Positions 53,036-61,614 are shown, counted from the stretch's first letter. The stretch is 64,000 nucleotides of DNA from JTS-RE9 sp964649195 (GCA_964649195.1 CAZYPK010000002.1:1-64000); one strand, 5' to 3'. Translations and numbers: made by a program. Notes: a model not told the origin generated them from the letters alone.

Positions 53036-53213
53036 ATGACAAACGATTCACTTGCCCGGCTTGAGTTCGATTTTCACACCCAGCTTCCGGGCCTGTGATC
53101 TCCATCCGGTTTTCATATGCCGGCAGACGAGGATCGACTTTGAGATCGGGCTGTCCCGTCGCGCCTTGGACGAAACAAAGCAAGGTGACAACACACAGGG
53201 AGAATTGAAACAT
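53025..53213 (-). CDS. Small secreted protein or remnant
   Basis: A 62-codon frame opens with a convincing signal peptide (MFQFSLCVVTLLCFVQGATG) and QPDLKVDPRLPAYE, reminiscent of the mature N-terminus of planctomycete phosphate-binding proteins, then becomes unlike any family. AAGAGG is five bases upstream and TATACT (minus-strand -10, 53237-53242) precedes it. It overlaps the end of the DUF1570 gene by 11 bases. Either a short secreted peptide or a truncated gene. Confidence 0.35.
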   Translation of the reverse strand: MFQFSLCVVTLLCFVQGATGQPDLKVDPRLPAYENRMEITGPEAGCENRTQAGQVNRLSFTP

Positions 53214-53519
53214 GCAAGCCTCTTTGAAGAGGATTGAGTATAGCCAATGACAGGGCCTAACGTCATTTTCGCGTGTTGCTCATCCAAACATCATTGTTCT
53301 GTGATGTAGTGAACGGAGATTACTTTTCGTGGCGGTTGCTTAGCCGGAATTGACAAGTATGTTCCTCCATTCCTCGTTCATTTCTTCTCGGCTTGAGCGA
53401 ACCCATCCTGTCACATTGATGGCATGGGCCATGATCCAGGCGCGGGATGCCCGATGGTGCGCCGGTTTCATCAATGTTCCTTCAAATCCGAGTCTCGAAG
53501 CCCACGCAGGAGTGTCTGG
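53214..53519. other. Intergenic region before phnY-like gene
   Basis: These 306 bases are less GC-rich than the surroundings and show no gene. The left part probably holds the minus-strand promoter noted for the small ORF; the right end carries AGGAG for the oxygenase. Confidence 0.5.
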
Positions 53520-54302
53520 ATGACGGCGAAGATCTCTCCGATTCAATGGCAGACCTGGGAAGCCGCCGGCTTCCTGAAACTGTCCGGTTTTTTGGCGCCG
53601 ATCGAGATTGCCAAGCTTCGCCAATGGATCGAGGAAATCGGCTCTTGGCCTGCGGAGTCCGGGAAATGGATGCATCACTTCGAGCAGACTCCCTTTGGCG
53701 CGCGACTGGCGCGGACGGAATATCTCATTGCTTATCACCAGGAGATCCGGCAATTCCTGACGAAGGGGCGCATTCCCGAAACGGCCGGGGAACTGCTCGG
53801 TGAACCCGTGCTGCTTTACAAAGAGAAAATCAACTACAAATATCCGGGCGGCGGCGGATACACGGCGCATCAGGACGCCCCGGCCTACGAGTTCGTGAAG
53901 AGCCACATCACCTGTTCGATTGCGATCGACGCCGCAACGCCGGAGAACGGCTGCCTGTTTTTCGCCGGCGGTTTGCATCGCGATGGGCTGCTGCCTCTGG
54001 ATGACAAGGGGTGTCTGGCCCCGGACTTCGCCGCGACCCTGAACTGGGAGCCGGTGCCGATGCAGCCGGGCGACGCCCTGTTTTTCAGTTCCTACGCCCC
54101 GCACAAAAGTCCGCCGAACGGGACGGAGCAACCGCGGCGCACCTTGTATCTGACTTACAATGCGCTGGCCGAGGGGGATTTGCGGGAAGCCTATTACGCG
54201 GACAAGCGGCGCTCGCTGGCGGCGGCGGAACAGGCCGGGGGCGGGAAGTTGCAGATCAGCAAGATCGGACACTTTGACGGCCAACCCGTGGAGCAATCAT
54301 GA
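53520..54302 (+). CDS. phnY: PhyH-family Fe(II)/2-oxoglutarate dioxygenase, PhnY-like
   Basis: A 260-residue non-heme iron oxygenase. The iron triad shows as YTAHQDAPAY (H-x-D, near residue 117) and the distal His in YAPHKSPPN near 190; a later Arg (QPRRTLYLTYN) would bind 2-oxoglutarate. In known systems PhnY hydroxylates the alpha carbon of 2-aminoethylphosphonate. The assignment rests on the next gene, which is PhnZ-like and overlaps it by ATGA. AGGAG seven bases upstream sets the start at MTAKISPIQ. A homologue for a methylated aminophosphonate (TmpA-like) is equally possible. Confidence 0.7.
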   Translation: MTAKISPIQWQTWEAAGFLKLSGFLAPIEIAKLRQWIEEIGSWPAESGKWMHHFEQTPFGARLARTEYLIAYHQEIRQFLTKGRIPETAGELLGEPVLLYKEKINYKYPGGGGYTAHQDAPAYEFVKSHITCSIAIDAATPENGCLFFAGGLHRDGLLPLDDKGCLAPDFAATLNWEPVPMQPGDALFFSSYAPHKSPPNGTEQPRRTLYLTYNALAEGDLREAYYADKRRSLAAAEQAGGGKLQISKIGHFDGQPVEQS

Positions 54303-54904
54303 ACAGAAACATCGATTCGACTTTGACGGAAGTCCTGTCTCTGGCGGCAACCCCCGCCGAGCAGGTCGATTCGCTCTTTGAGTGGATGCAAATTCACGGC
54401 CAGAGCTTTTACGATGAGGCGGTGACTCAACTGGAGCACGCGCTGCAAGCGGCCCATCTGGCGCGATGCAATCGGGCGCCGTCGGATCATGTGGCCGCCG
54501 CGCTGCTGCATGACATCGGTCACTTCCTGATGGACGAACACGACGATCAGAGCGATTTCCTCGCGGAAGACTGGTGTCATGAAGACATCGGCGCCAAGAT
54601 ACTGGAGCCGTTTTTCGGCGCGGCCATCACGGAACCGATTCGTCTGCACGTTCCGGCCAAGCGCTATCTCTGCACGATCGACGCGGGCTATTACAACGGC
54701 CTGTCGCGGGCCTCGCAGCGCAGCTTCGAGTTGCAGGGAGGCGGGATGTCCGCCGCGGAGATCGCGGAATTCGAAAGCCATCCGTTTCACGCCGCCGCGG
54801 TCTGGCTGCGCCGCTGGGATGATGGCGCGAAAGTCAAAGGGAGGGAAGTCTCGGAATTGCAGGCCTACCGGCAGGATGTCGAGAGGTGCCTGAAACGGGA
54901 TTGA
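54299..54904 (+). CDS. phnZ: HD-domain mixed-valence oxygenase, PhnZ-like
   Basis: A 201-residue HD-fold protein. YDEAVTQLEHALQAA near residue 38 carries the Tyr..Glu and His positions typical of PhnZ, and ALLHDIGHFL near 67-76 supplies the HD metal pair; further His residues are in DWCHEDIGAK and LHVPAKRYLC. PhnZ cleaves the C-P bond of the hydroxylated phosphonate to give glycine and phosphate using a diiron centre. The 4-base overlap with the PhnY-like gene supports a two-step pathway. No phosphonate transporter is visible nearby. Confidence 0.75.
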   Translation: MNRNIDSTLTEVLSLAATPAEQVDSLFEWMQIHGQSFYDEAVTQLEHALQAAHLARCNRAPSDHVAAALLHDIGHFLMDEHDDQSDFLAEDWCHEDIGAKILEPFFGAAITEPIRLHVPAKRYLCTIDAGYYNGLSRASQRSFELQGGGMSAAEIAEFESHPFHAAAVWLRRWDDGAKVKGREVSELQAYRQDVERCLKRD

Positions 54905-54924
54905 ACCGGTCTGCATTGTTCATG

Positions 54925-55020
54925 GCTTGCGCGACCGACGCCTGCGCAGATGCCGCCGCAATGAACATGACGCCTTGCTGTTGAGATTTTCGTTTGCCCA
55001 TCGACATCGACTTGTCCTCC
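54925..55020 (-). pseudogene. N-terminal fragment of a transposase
   Basis: On the minus strand, after GGAGGACAAGTCG, an ATG starts MSMGKRKSQQQGVMFIAA, resembling the N-terminus of a common planctomycete transposase (MGKRK..Q..MFI). It loses resemblance after about 20 residues where it runs into the antisense of the phnZ-like gene. The upstream bases to about 55070 may be the old element end. It is a short IS relic. Confidence 0.4.
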
Positions 55021-55152
55021 GTGACCGCTAGCCGGCACGATGGCGCCAGGTGAGAGTATTGCAGGTTCGGGAGGGGGGGGGCCGCAGGGGTTTTCAACGG
55101 GCTGGTAAGCTCTGTCCGAAAACGATGTAGTGATATTGATTGATTTAATTTG

Positions 55153-55455
55153 CTAAATTTCTTTTTCCTTTCTCGAATAAATCAAACGGCCGGGGATGTC
55201 AATGCAATCTCGTTTACGATCGTCAACAGTTACTGAAACCCCAAATTCAATGTTTGAGATCTGTAGTGCGGAAAATTCAAATACGATATCGTCTATGTCC
55301 TCTCTATCTTCCGAGCTCTCAAATTCAAGGACAAAGTGTAATTTAAGTAAGTTCGGAGTATATTCAATCGCTACGACTCTAAGATTCGGAGTAACGGAAC
55401 CAAGGAGCGCTCGCATAAGGTTGAGCGCCTGAAAATTCTCGTCAGAATGATTCAT
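55153..55455 (-). CDS. AT-rich orphan gene, immunity-protein-like
   Basis: A 100-residue acidic protein (MNHSDENFQALNLMRALLGS). Base composition is about 40% GC against over 60% around it, a clear sign of recent transfer. The pattern LMRALLGSVTPNLRVVAIEY, an acidic middle (SSEDREDIDDIVFEFSALQ) and a C-terminal strand resemble small cytoplasmic immunity proteins of polymorphic toxins, from memory. No cognate toxin is intact here. A transposase fragment lies just downstream and a dispersed repeat upstream. Confidence 0.5.
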   Translation of the reverse strand: MNHSDENFQALNLMRALLGSVTPNLRVVAIEYTPNLLKLHFVLEFESSEDREDIDDIVFEFSALQISNIEFGVSVTVDDRKRDCIDIPGRLIYSRKEKEI

Positions 55456-55544
55456 ATAATATGCTCGCCATGTAAGTGTTGGAGACGTTGGAACCGCACT
55501 TGGACTTGCGGCGCCCTTGATCAGGTGTCCATCGCCCCTTCAAT

Positions 55545-55620
55545 AAGAAATAAGTAATCACCAATAAATAATAGCCAATTGCCTTTGTTCCCTGTCTCCT
55601 GTCTTCTGTCCCCTGTCCTC
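55545..55620. repeat. Composite dispersed repeat, copy 3
   Basis: AATAAGAAATAAGTAATCAC followed by the CAATAAATAATAGCCAATT and TTCCCTGTCTCCTGTC modules. It separates the AT-rich gene from the next minus-strand gene. Confidence 0.7.
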
Positions 55621-56772
55621 TCACTTCACCACGAGCTTCACCGGTTTCTGATCGCGGCCGATGAATTTGGAGCTTACTTCCCATCCCTCTTGGAGAACGG
55701 TCATGGTGAACTGACCGTCGCCATAGGGATCTTTGATGGCATCGAACGCGGCCTTGCCGTCGAGTTTGAACGTGATGGCGGCGCGGAGCAGGGCGGTCAT
55801 CGCCAGGTTGCCGTGATAGACGGCGTAGCTGCTGCCGAAGGCGGGCATCAACAGCTTGGCGAGCGGGTTTTTGGAGGTTTCGATCTCCTTGCTCCAAAGG
55901 TCATACGCCTTCCTGAACGGTTCCGCGGGCAGGTCGATCATTTTCACCAGCGGCTGATACATTTCAAGCATCTCATCCACGATGGCGGCGGCCTGCTCGG
56001 GGGACTTGCCGGCGAACTGGCGCAGGATGATCCCGTCTTCGTTGCCGGCGAGCGTGGCCATCAGGCGCTGGAGGGTGTTCTTGTCCTTGAGCCTGGCGAC
56101 CTGCCTTTTGATCCAGCCGCCGAAGCCGTCGCGTTCGCCGACGATGGCGACCCTGACGTGCATCATCGCCGGCAGTTTGGCGTGCTCATCGAGGAAGGCC
56201 CGCAGCGTGGCGTCATCGAACAAGGCCAGGTTGTCCGCGATGAACTGGTTGACCATCGAATCGGTGGCGATGCCCACGAGCATGGTGATGAGCACCTCGC
56301 CTGACTGGCTGTGGCGCGCCAGGCGATAAACCGCCAGCAGATCGGCCAGCGCCTCGTCGGGTTTTTTGTCAAGCAGGTGAATGCGGGCGCTGAGCAGTCC
56401 CAGCCGGGCCAGTTGCCGGGTGTGTTTCAGGTGCGGCATGAGGGTCATGGGACCTTGCTCGTGAAGCATGAGCGCGGTGCCCCAGTCGCAATGCTCGATT
56501 CGGGAGGCCATGCGAAGCAGCGTCAGGGCCTGCGATTCCTTGAGCGCCTTGCGAAGTTTGGCATCGATCGCGGCCGTGCTGTGATCGCCCACCGCCTTGG
56601 CGATCGCTTCATCGCGCGTCAGCGAGTCACATTCATCAAAAGCGACCCAATAGATCAGCGCGGCATTGCCTTTGGTTTTTTCCGCAGACGGCAAATCATC
56701 GGCGGCGCGAAGCGCCGAGGTGCAGATGAAGACGGTCATCAGCGGGACGAGGATGCACGGGAATGTTTTCAT
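55621..56772 (-). CDS. Secreted helical protein in sigma-factor operon
   Basis: A 383-residue protein with signal peptide MKTFPCILVPLMTVFICTSA (cleavage near LRAAD). The remainder is helical with no recognised family; a CDSLTRDEAIAKAV segment and repeated LARLGLLSARIHLL-type helices are visible. GGAG eight bases upstream sets the start. It is the third gene after the sigma and anti-sigma genes on the same strand, 35 bp after the anti-sigma-like stop, so it may be a regulator or target of that system. Similar proteins of unknown function are frequent in planctomycete sigma operons. Confidence 0.6.
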   Translation of the reverse strand: MKTFPCILVPLMTVFICTSALRAADDLPSAEKTKGNAALIYWVAFDECDSLTRDEAIAKAVGDHSTAAIDAKLRKALKESQALTLLRMASRIEHCDWGTALMLHEQGPMTLMPHLKHTRQLARLGLLSARIHLLDKKPDEALADLLAVYRLARHSQSGEVLITMLVGIATDSMVNQFIADNLALFDDATLRAFLDEHAKLPAMMHVRVAIVGERDGFGGWIKRQVARLKDKNTLQRLMATLAGNEDGIILRQFAGKSPEQAAAIVDEMLEMYQPLVKMIDLPAEPFRKAYDLWSKEIETSKNPLAKLLMPAFGSSYAVYHGNLAMTALLRAAITFKLDGKAAFDAIKDPYGDGQFTMTVLQEGWEVSSKFIGRDQKPVKLVVK

Positions 56773-56807
56773 GGTTGAGGCTCCGGGAGAATGGTGGATG
56801 ATTTCGC

Positions 56808-57254
56808 TCACAACGGCGGCAGACTGCGCACATGCAGCGGCGGTGATGTCTCCGGCAGCGCGGCTGCGCTCCCGCGATGGTGGCGGGCATGTTGATCCAG
56901 CAGATCCGTCAGATCGCCCACCGAATGGCCCAGGGCATGTCGATACGCCATGAAGGTGGGCCGGGTCAGGTCCAATGATGGAGCCGAAACCTGCGGACCG
57001 TTGGCAGGCTCGCCCGTCGCTGCGGGCCGCGGCGTCTGCGCCAGCAGCAGGGCGGTCAGCGTCGCGGCCATCGCCAGCGATGCGGCGATTGCCAGCGGGG
57101 CGTACCACCGGGGCGGAATCAGCGGCGCATCCTCAAGACGCCCGGCAATGCGACGCTGAAACTCCGGCGATGCGGGCCGCGGCCGCAGCGATCGCAACTG
57201 CGCTTCGATGTCCTCCATTTCACCGGCGTCATCATCGGGTTCGTGATACTTCAT
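56808..57254 (-). CDS. Putative membrane anti-sigma factor
   Basis: A 148-residue protein: a cytoplasmic acidic N-terminus (MKYHEPDDDAGEMEDIEAQL), one membrane helix at about residues 48-72 (YAPLAIAASLAMAATLTALL), and a short extracytoplasmic tail. Size, topology and position directly after a sigma factor gene, overlapping it by ATGA, fit an anti-sigma factor. A zinc-finger ZAS motif is absent, so the binding mode would differ. Confidence 0.65.
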   Translation of the reverse strand: MKYHEPDDDAGEMEDIEAQLRSLRPRPASPEFQRRIAGRLEDAPLIPPRWYAPLAIAASLAMAATLTALLLAQTPRPAATGEPANGPQVSAPSLDLTRPTFMAYRHALGHSVGDLTDLLDQHARHHRGSAAALPETSPPLHVRSLPPL

Positions 57255-57766
57255 GTCAGCAACTCCTGCGTCATGGTTTGCCGAAGCGTTTGGATGGCGT
57301 AGCGGTACCGCGAGGCGATGGTGTTGGGCGAGGCCTGCGCCACCCGGGCGATCTGCGCGAAGGTGAGCCTGCCCCATATTTTCAGCACGACCACCTCGCG
57401 CTGCTCCGCCGGCAATTGCATCAACTGCGCTTCGATCATGGCGGTGCGTTCCTGGTCGATGAGCGATGATTGAAAGCAGGTCTCGCGTTCGTTCGTCTCT
57501 TTCTCCTGTGCCACGCTCCGCTCGCGGGCCAGCCTGCGTCCCTGGGCCCGCCGCTGATCCATTGCGGCAAAGCGCACGCAGGCGTAGAGGTAGGCCGCCG
57601 GATCATCCGCCTCCGCCGCCTTTCGCCAGCGATCGACGAAAATCTCCTGCACCACATCCTCCGCATCGGCATGTGACCTGCACCACTGCCGGGCAAGCAG
57701 AATCAGCCCCGCCGCGTGCCGGTCAAAGAGCGAGCGCCAGTCGGGTTGTGACGAAACCTCGTGCAA
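57251..57766 (-). CDS. RNA polymerase ECF-type sigma factor
   Basis: A 171-residue sigma-70 family regulator. Region 2 reads DAEDVVQEIFVDRWRKA near residues 33-49; region 4 reads LPAEQREVVVLKIWGRLTFA and ASPNTIASRYRYAIQTLR, the helix-turn-helix for the -35 element. Two-domain ECF architecture. It starts the sigma/anti-sigma operon and overlaps the next gene by four bases. MITE-like copy C lies 52 bp upstream, in the probable promoter region. Confidence 0.88.
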   Translation of the reverse strand: MHEVSSQPDWRSLFDRHAAGLILLARQWCRSHADAEDVVQEIFVDRWRKAAEADDPAAYLYACVRFAAMDQRRAQGRRLARERSVAQEKETNERETCFQSSLIDQERTAMIEAQLMQLPAEQREVVVLKIWGRLTFAQIARVAQASPNTIASRYRYAIQTLRQTMTQELLT

Positions 57767-57817
57767 GCGTCATATCCTCACATGTAAAGACGCCACCGAA
57801 CGTGAGGATTGTCTATG

Positions 57818-57891
57818 GCGATTCCCGAATAACCTCACACCCAAGCCGCTTGCGGTGTGGCAACGTACATCGGGGGGTATCCAGAAGTCCC
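57818..57891. mobile_element. MITE-like element, copy C
   Basis: A 74-bp copy in reverse orientation: GCGATTCCCGAATAACC at one end, CCAGAAGTCCC at the other, with AAGCCGCTTGCGGTGTGGCA inside. No target duplication is visible, so it is an older or deleted copy. Confidence 0.7.
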
Positions 57892-57892
57892 A

Positions 57893-58030
57893 ATAAGCAA
57901 TAAGCAATCACCAATAAATAATAACCAATTGTCTCCTGTCTCCTGTCCCGCAGACGCGCAGCGAGGACGCTGCGGCTTCTAAAGAGCGAGCGTCTTTCTT
58001 TTGCAGCCGCAGCGTCCTCGCTGCGCGTTC
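57893..58030. repeat. Composite dispersed repeat, copy 4
   Basis: The AATAAGCAATAAGCAATCAC module and GTCTCCTGTCTCCTGTC are followed by a long inverted repeat with arms GCGCAGCGAGGACGCTGCGG and complement (57956-58027). Confidence 0.8.
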
Positions 58031-58168
58031 CCCGTCCGTTCCCTTTGTTACCGGATGCTACAATGATGCAATAACTGCATAGCCCCCAACGTCCTGCCAG
58101 GGGGGATTTTGCATTCCGGGCAACCGATATGGGATTCAGTGCTTCGTCCACTCGATGGGAATCCGACC

Positions 58169-60133
58169 ATGTCCTTCAAATCACGCCTTTTCACGCTCGC
58201 TTCCTCTTTGCTCCTGCTGCTGCCGGCCGGTCCTGTGATGGCTCAGGCGAAGAAGCCCGGCGCGACGGCCCAGGTCGCCGCCGCCAACGTGCCCGGCGGC
58301 AAGATCGACAACGACAAGCCGGGGACCAAGGCAGCCGGCAAGGCGGCGGGCAAGTCGAAGGTGACCAGCCTCAGTGCCTCGGTCCGCGACGGGGCCGCCA
58401 AGATCGACGCCCTCGTCGCCGCCAATTATGGCGATGCCAAGGCCGGCCGGCTCACCAATGATGAAGAGTTTCTCCGCCGGGTTTATCTCGATGTCAACGG
58501 CGCCATCCCCGGCTACGAACAGGCCAGGGCGTTCCTCGATTCAAAGGACCCCGACAAGCGGCAGAAGCTCATCGATCAGCTTCTCGATTCGCCCGGCTAC
58601 GTCAGCCACATGTACAACCATTGGGCCGACCTGCTGCGCATCAGCAACCGCACCCGCGGCGATGCCGGCGGCAACTTCCCCAAGTGGATCAAGGAATCGC
58701 TGGCGAAGAACATGCCCTTCGACCTCTTCGTTTACGAGATGATCACCGCCAGAGGCAAAGCCTCCGACAACGGCGCGGCTGGCTACTGGCTGCGCGATGA
58801 CGGCATGGTGCTGGAGATCACCGCCACCACCGCCCAGGTGTTCCTGGGCACGCAGATCGGCTGCGCCCAGTGCCACGATCATCCGTTCGACAATTGGGAC
58901 ATGAAGCAGTTCTATCAACTGGCCGCCTTCACCAGCGAAGTCACCACCCGCGATCCGGGCTTCCGCAACAAGGAACTGAATGAGGCCCGCCGCCGCGCCA
59001 ACAGCGGCGACCTGCCCCGCGAAGTGGGCCAGGCGGTGCAGAACATGCTCCGCGAGGCGTCCTACGGCGTCAGCGATCAGCCCCGCAAAACGCTCCGGCT
59101 CCCCCGCGATTATCAGTACGACAACGGCAAGCCGGGCCAGGTGGTCGCCGCTCACGTCATCTTCGGCGATGCCCCTTCAACCGCGAAGGACCTGACCAAC
59201 CGTGAACGCTATGCCCGCTGGCTCATCAGCCCTTCCAATCCGCAGTTCACCCAGGTCATCGCCAACCGGCTCTGGGCCAGGCTCTTCGGCATCGGGCTGG
59301 TCAATCCCGTCGATGATTTCAGCGAACTCAACAAGCCCACCAACCCCGCCCTGCTCGCTCACCTGACCAGGACCATGCAGGACCTGCGCTACGACATGAA
59401 GGAATTCCAGCGGCTGGTGCTCAACACCAAAACCTACCAGCTCGCCACCAACCGCGAGGATTACAACAAGGACAACTTCAGGCACCAGGCCGGTGTCCTT
59501 CGCCGGTTGACCGCTGAACAGCTTTGGGATTCGTTCATCACCATGGTCGTGGAAGACCCCAACGCCGGCATCGGCGAGCTGTCGCCCCCGGCGATGGGCG
59601 GCATGATGATGATGGCGGCGCCGTCCACATCCAAGGTCGATTTCACCAGGATGACCGCCGACCAGATCATCGCCTATGCCGAGAAAATGATCGCCGATCG
59701 CAAGGCTGATCGGCGCGACGCCACGCGCCCTGCCGCCGCCCGTCCCGCACGCATCAACCCCAATCTCATGCGTGCCAGCGAAACCCGCCAGCCCGCGCCG
59801 CCGGGCCATTTCCTCCGCGAATTCGGCGGCTCCGCACGCGAAACCGTCGCCGATGCCCACACCGATCCCAGCGTGCCGCAGGTACTTTACCTGCTCAACG
59901 GCCCCGGTTTCTCGCAGGTCATCGACCGCCGCAGCGAGCTGACCAGGAACATCGCCAGCGCCAAGGATGACAAGGCCAAGGTCGAAGTGCTCTACCTTTC
60001 GATCCTCAGCCGATACCCCTCGCCGACCGAAATGGCCATCGCCATGCGGGAGATCAAGACCAACTCCAACAAGGGCGTGGAAAACCTCGCCTGGGCCCTT
60101 ATGAACACCCGCGAGTTCCTTTTCGTCCGTTGA
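58169..60133 (+). CDS. DUF1549/DUF1553 secreted protein
   Basis: A 654-residue protein of the planctomycete cytochrome-related family. The signal peptide ends near PVMAQ. The DUF1549 segment (FLRRVYLDVNGAIPGYEQAR) starts near residue 104; CAQCHDHPFDNW near 230 is a heme-c-like CxxCH motif. DUF1553 follows (RWLISPSNPQFTQVIANRLW) to the C-terminus. These proteins are nearly always paired with a DUF1501 gene, as here 106 bp downstream, and are thought to act in the envelope. Function is unknown. The residues 30-60 linker is Lys/Ala-rich. Confidence 0.88.
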   Translation: MSFKSRLFTLASSLLLLLPAGPVMAQAKKPGATAQVAAANVPGGKIDNDKPGTKAAGKAAGKSKVTSLSASVRDGAAKIDALVAANYGDAKAGRLTNDEEFLRRVYLDVNGAIPGYEQARAFLDSKDPDKRQKLIDQLLDSPGYVSHMYNHWADLLRISNRTRGDAGGNFPKWIKESLAKNMPFDLFVYEMITARGKASDNGAAGYWLRDDGMVLEITATTAQVFLGTQIGCAQCHDHPFDNWDMKQFYQLAAFTSEVTTRDPGFRNKELNEARRRANSGDLPREVGQAVQNMLREASYGVSDQPRKTLRLPRDYQYDNGKPGQVVAAHVIFGDAPSTAKDLTNRERYARWLISPSNPQFTQVIANRLWARLFGIGLVNPVDDFSELNKPTNPALLAHLTRTMQDLRYDMKEFQRLVLNTKTYQLATNREDYNKDNFRHQAGVLRRLTAEQLWDSFITMVVEDPNAGIGELSPPAMGGMMMMAAPSTSKVDFTRMTADQIIAYAEKMIADRKADRRDATRPAAARPARINPNLMRASETRQPAPPGHFLREFGGSARETVADAHTDPSVPQVLYLLNGPGFSQVIDRRSELTRNIASAKDDKAKVEVLYLSILSRYPSPTEMAIAMREIKTNSNKGVENLAWALMNTREFLFVR

Positions 60134-60151
60134 TGCCGTTGACCTCCGCAC

Positions 60152-60222
60152 CGATACCCGATACCCGATACCCGATACCCGATACCCGACACCCGATACC
60201 CGATACCCGATACCCGACACCC
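60152..60222. repeat. Period-8 tandem repeat GATACCCG
   Basis: About nine copies of GATACCCG, with GACACCCG variants, end 18 bases before the DUF1501 start. The same unit, inverted, lies after fbpA (19473-19502). Confidence 0.85.
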
Positions 60223-60239
60223 GCTTCTGCGAGATTCCC

Positions 60240-61535
60240 ATGCTCAAAGACATCGCCCGTCAACTTGATGACCAGTCCCGCCGCCAGTTTCTTTCCGCCA
60301 CCGCCAAAACCTGCCTTGGCGTGAGCGTCGTGGGTGGCTTGGACCTCGCGCTGGCCAACCGGGCCCAGGCCCAGACCGCCGGCGAGGCCGTCCGCAAGAA
60401 CCCGGCCAGAAGCGTGATCTACATCTACTTCGCCGGCGGCATGAGCCACATCGACACCTTCGACCCCAAGCCCGGCGCCGAGACCGCCGGCAAGTTCGCC
60501 CCGATCAAGACCAACCTCGCCGGCGTGCAACTGAGCGACAAGCTCCCCTCCGTCGCCAGACACATGGACAAGATGTGCCTCATCCGATCCATGACCTCCA
60601 CCCAGGGCGCCCACGAACGCGCCCAGTACCTCATGCACACCAGCTACGCACCCCTGGCCAGCGTCAAGCACCCCGGCATGGGACCCTGGATCACCAAGCT
60701 TGGCGGCCGCCTCAATGAAAAACTCCCCGGCGCCGTCGTCATCGGCGGCAACCGCGACGGCGGCGCGGGCGTGCTCGGCTCCGCGTTCGAGCCGATCACC
60801 ATCGGCAACCCTGCCACCGGCCTGGCCAACTCCAGAACCCGCTCCACCAACGCCGACTTCGAGCACCGCCGAAGCCTCCTCGATCAGCTCGACCAGAGCT
60901 TCCGCTCCCGCTATCCCCAGGAAGCCGTCCAAAGCTACACCCGCTTCTACCAGGAAGCGGTCAACCTCATGAAATCCGAAGACCTCAAGGCGTTCGACAT
61001 CTCCCTCGAATCCGCCGCGACGAAAACAGCCTACGGCGCCTCCAACTTCGGCATGGGCCTGCTGCTGGCGCGACGCCTCGTCGAGGCCGGCGTCCGCTTC
61101 GTCGAAGTCACCCTCGGCGGCTGGGACACCCACAACGACAACTTCGACGCCCTCGAAACCAGACTCCCCCCCGTCGATAAGGCCCTGGCCGCGCTGCTGG
61201 ATGATCTGAAAAAGAAAGGCCTGCTCGACAGCGTCGTCGTCGCCACCGCCTCCGACTTTGGCCGCACCCCGCGCATCAACGAACGCAACGGCCGCGACCA
61301 CTACCCTCGCGTCTTCACCACCATGCTCGCCGGCGGCGGCGTCAAGGGCGGCCAGGTCCACGGCGAATCCGACGCCAAAGGCGCCGCCGTCAAGGACAAA
61401 CCCGTCACCCCGCAGGACTTCAACGCCACCATCGCCTACGCCCTGGGCCTCTCCACCACCAGGCAGGTCTTCTCCAAAATCGGCCGCCCCTTCACCATCG
61501 CCGACCAGGGCAAACCGGTGACGGCAATCTTCTGA
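60240..61535 (+). CDS. DUF1501 family Tat-exported protein
   Basis: A 431-residue protein of the alkaline-phosphatase/sulfatase-like superfamily. A twin-arginine signal is visible (DQSRRQFLSATAKTCLG). Typical DUF1501 segments are VIYIYFAGGMSHIDTFDPKP near residue 60, MTSTQGAHERAQYL near 120, VEVTLGGWDTHNDNF near 291 and TASDFGRTPRINERNGRDHY near 337, carrying likely metal ligands (D, H, D, H). It pairs with the DUF1549 gene. The substrate is unknown. Confidence 0.9.
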   Translation: MLKDIARQLDDQSRRQFLSATAKTCLGVSVVGGLDLALANRAQAQTAGEAVRKNPARSVIYIYFAGGMSHIDTFDPKPGAETAGKFAPIKTNLAGVQLSDKLPSVARHMDKMCLIRSMTSTQGAHERAQYLMHTSYAPLASVKHPGMGPWITKLGGRLNEKLPGAVVIGGNRDGGAGVLGSAFEPITIGNPATGLANSRTRSTNADFEHRRSLLDQLDQSFRSRYPQEAVQSYTRFYQEAVNLMKSEDLKAFDISLESAATKTAYGASNFGMGLLLARRLVEAGVRFVEVTLGGWDTHNDNFDALETRLPPVDKALAALLDDLKKKGLLDSVVVATASDFGRTPRINERNGRDHYPRVFTTMLAGGGVKGGQVHGESDAKGAAVKDKPVTPQDFNATIAYALGLSTTRQVFSKIGRPFTIADQGKPVTAIF

Positions 61536-61600
61536 TCAGCGATCAGCTATCAGCTATCAGCCGTCAGCTATCAGCGATCAGCGATCAGTTATCAGCGATC
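61536..61600. repeat. Period-7 tandem repeat ATCAGCG/ATCAGCT
   Basis: Nine degenerate heptamers follow the DUF1501 stop. Related in unit length and TCAG core to the array at 8057-8160. Confidence 0.75.
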
Positions 61601-61614
61601 CATCAACCCCAAAG

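Larger units (their letters stand above)
57767..58168. other. Divergent intergenic region with repeats
   Basis: These 400 bases separate the sigma factor gene from the DUF1549 gene and contain MITE-like copy C (57818-57891), a composite dispersed repeat (57893-58030), TACAAT (58059-58064, a likely -10) and a C5/G6 hairpin (58083-58106). No gene is seen. Confidence 0.6.
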
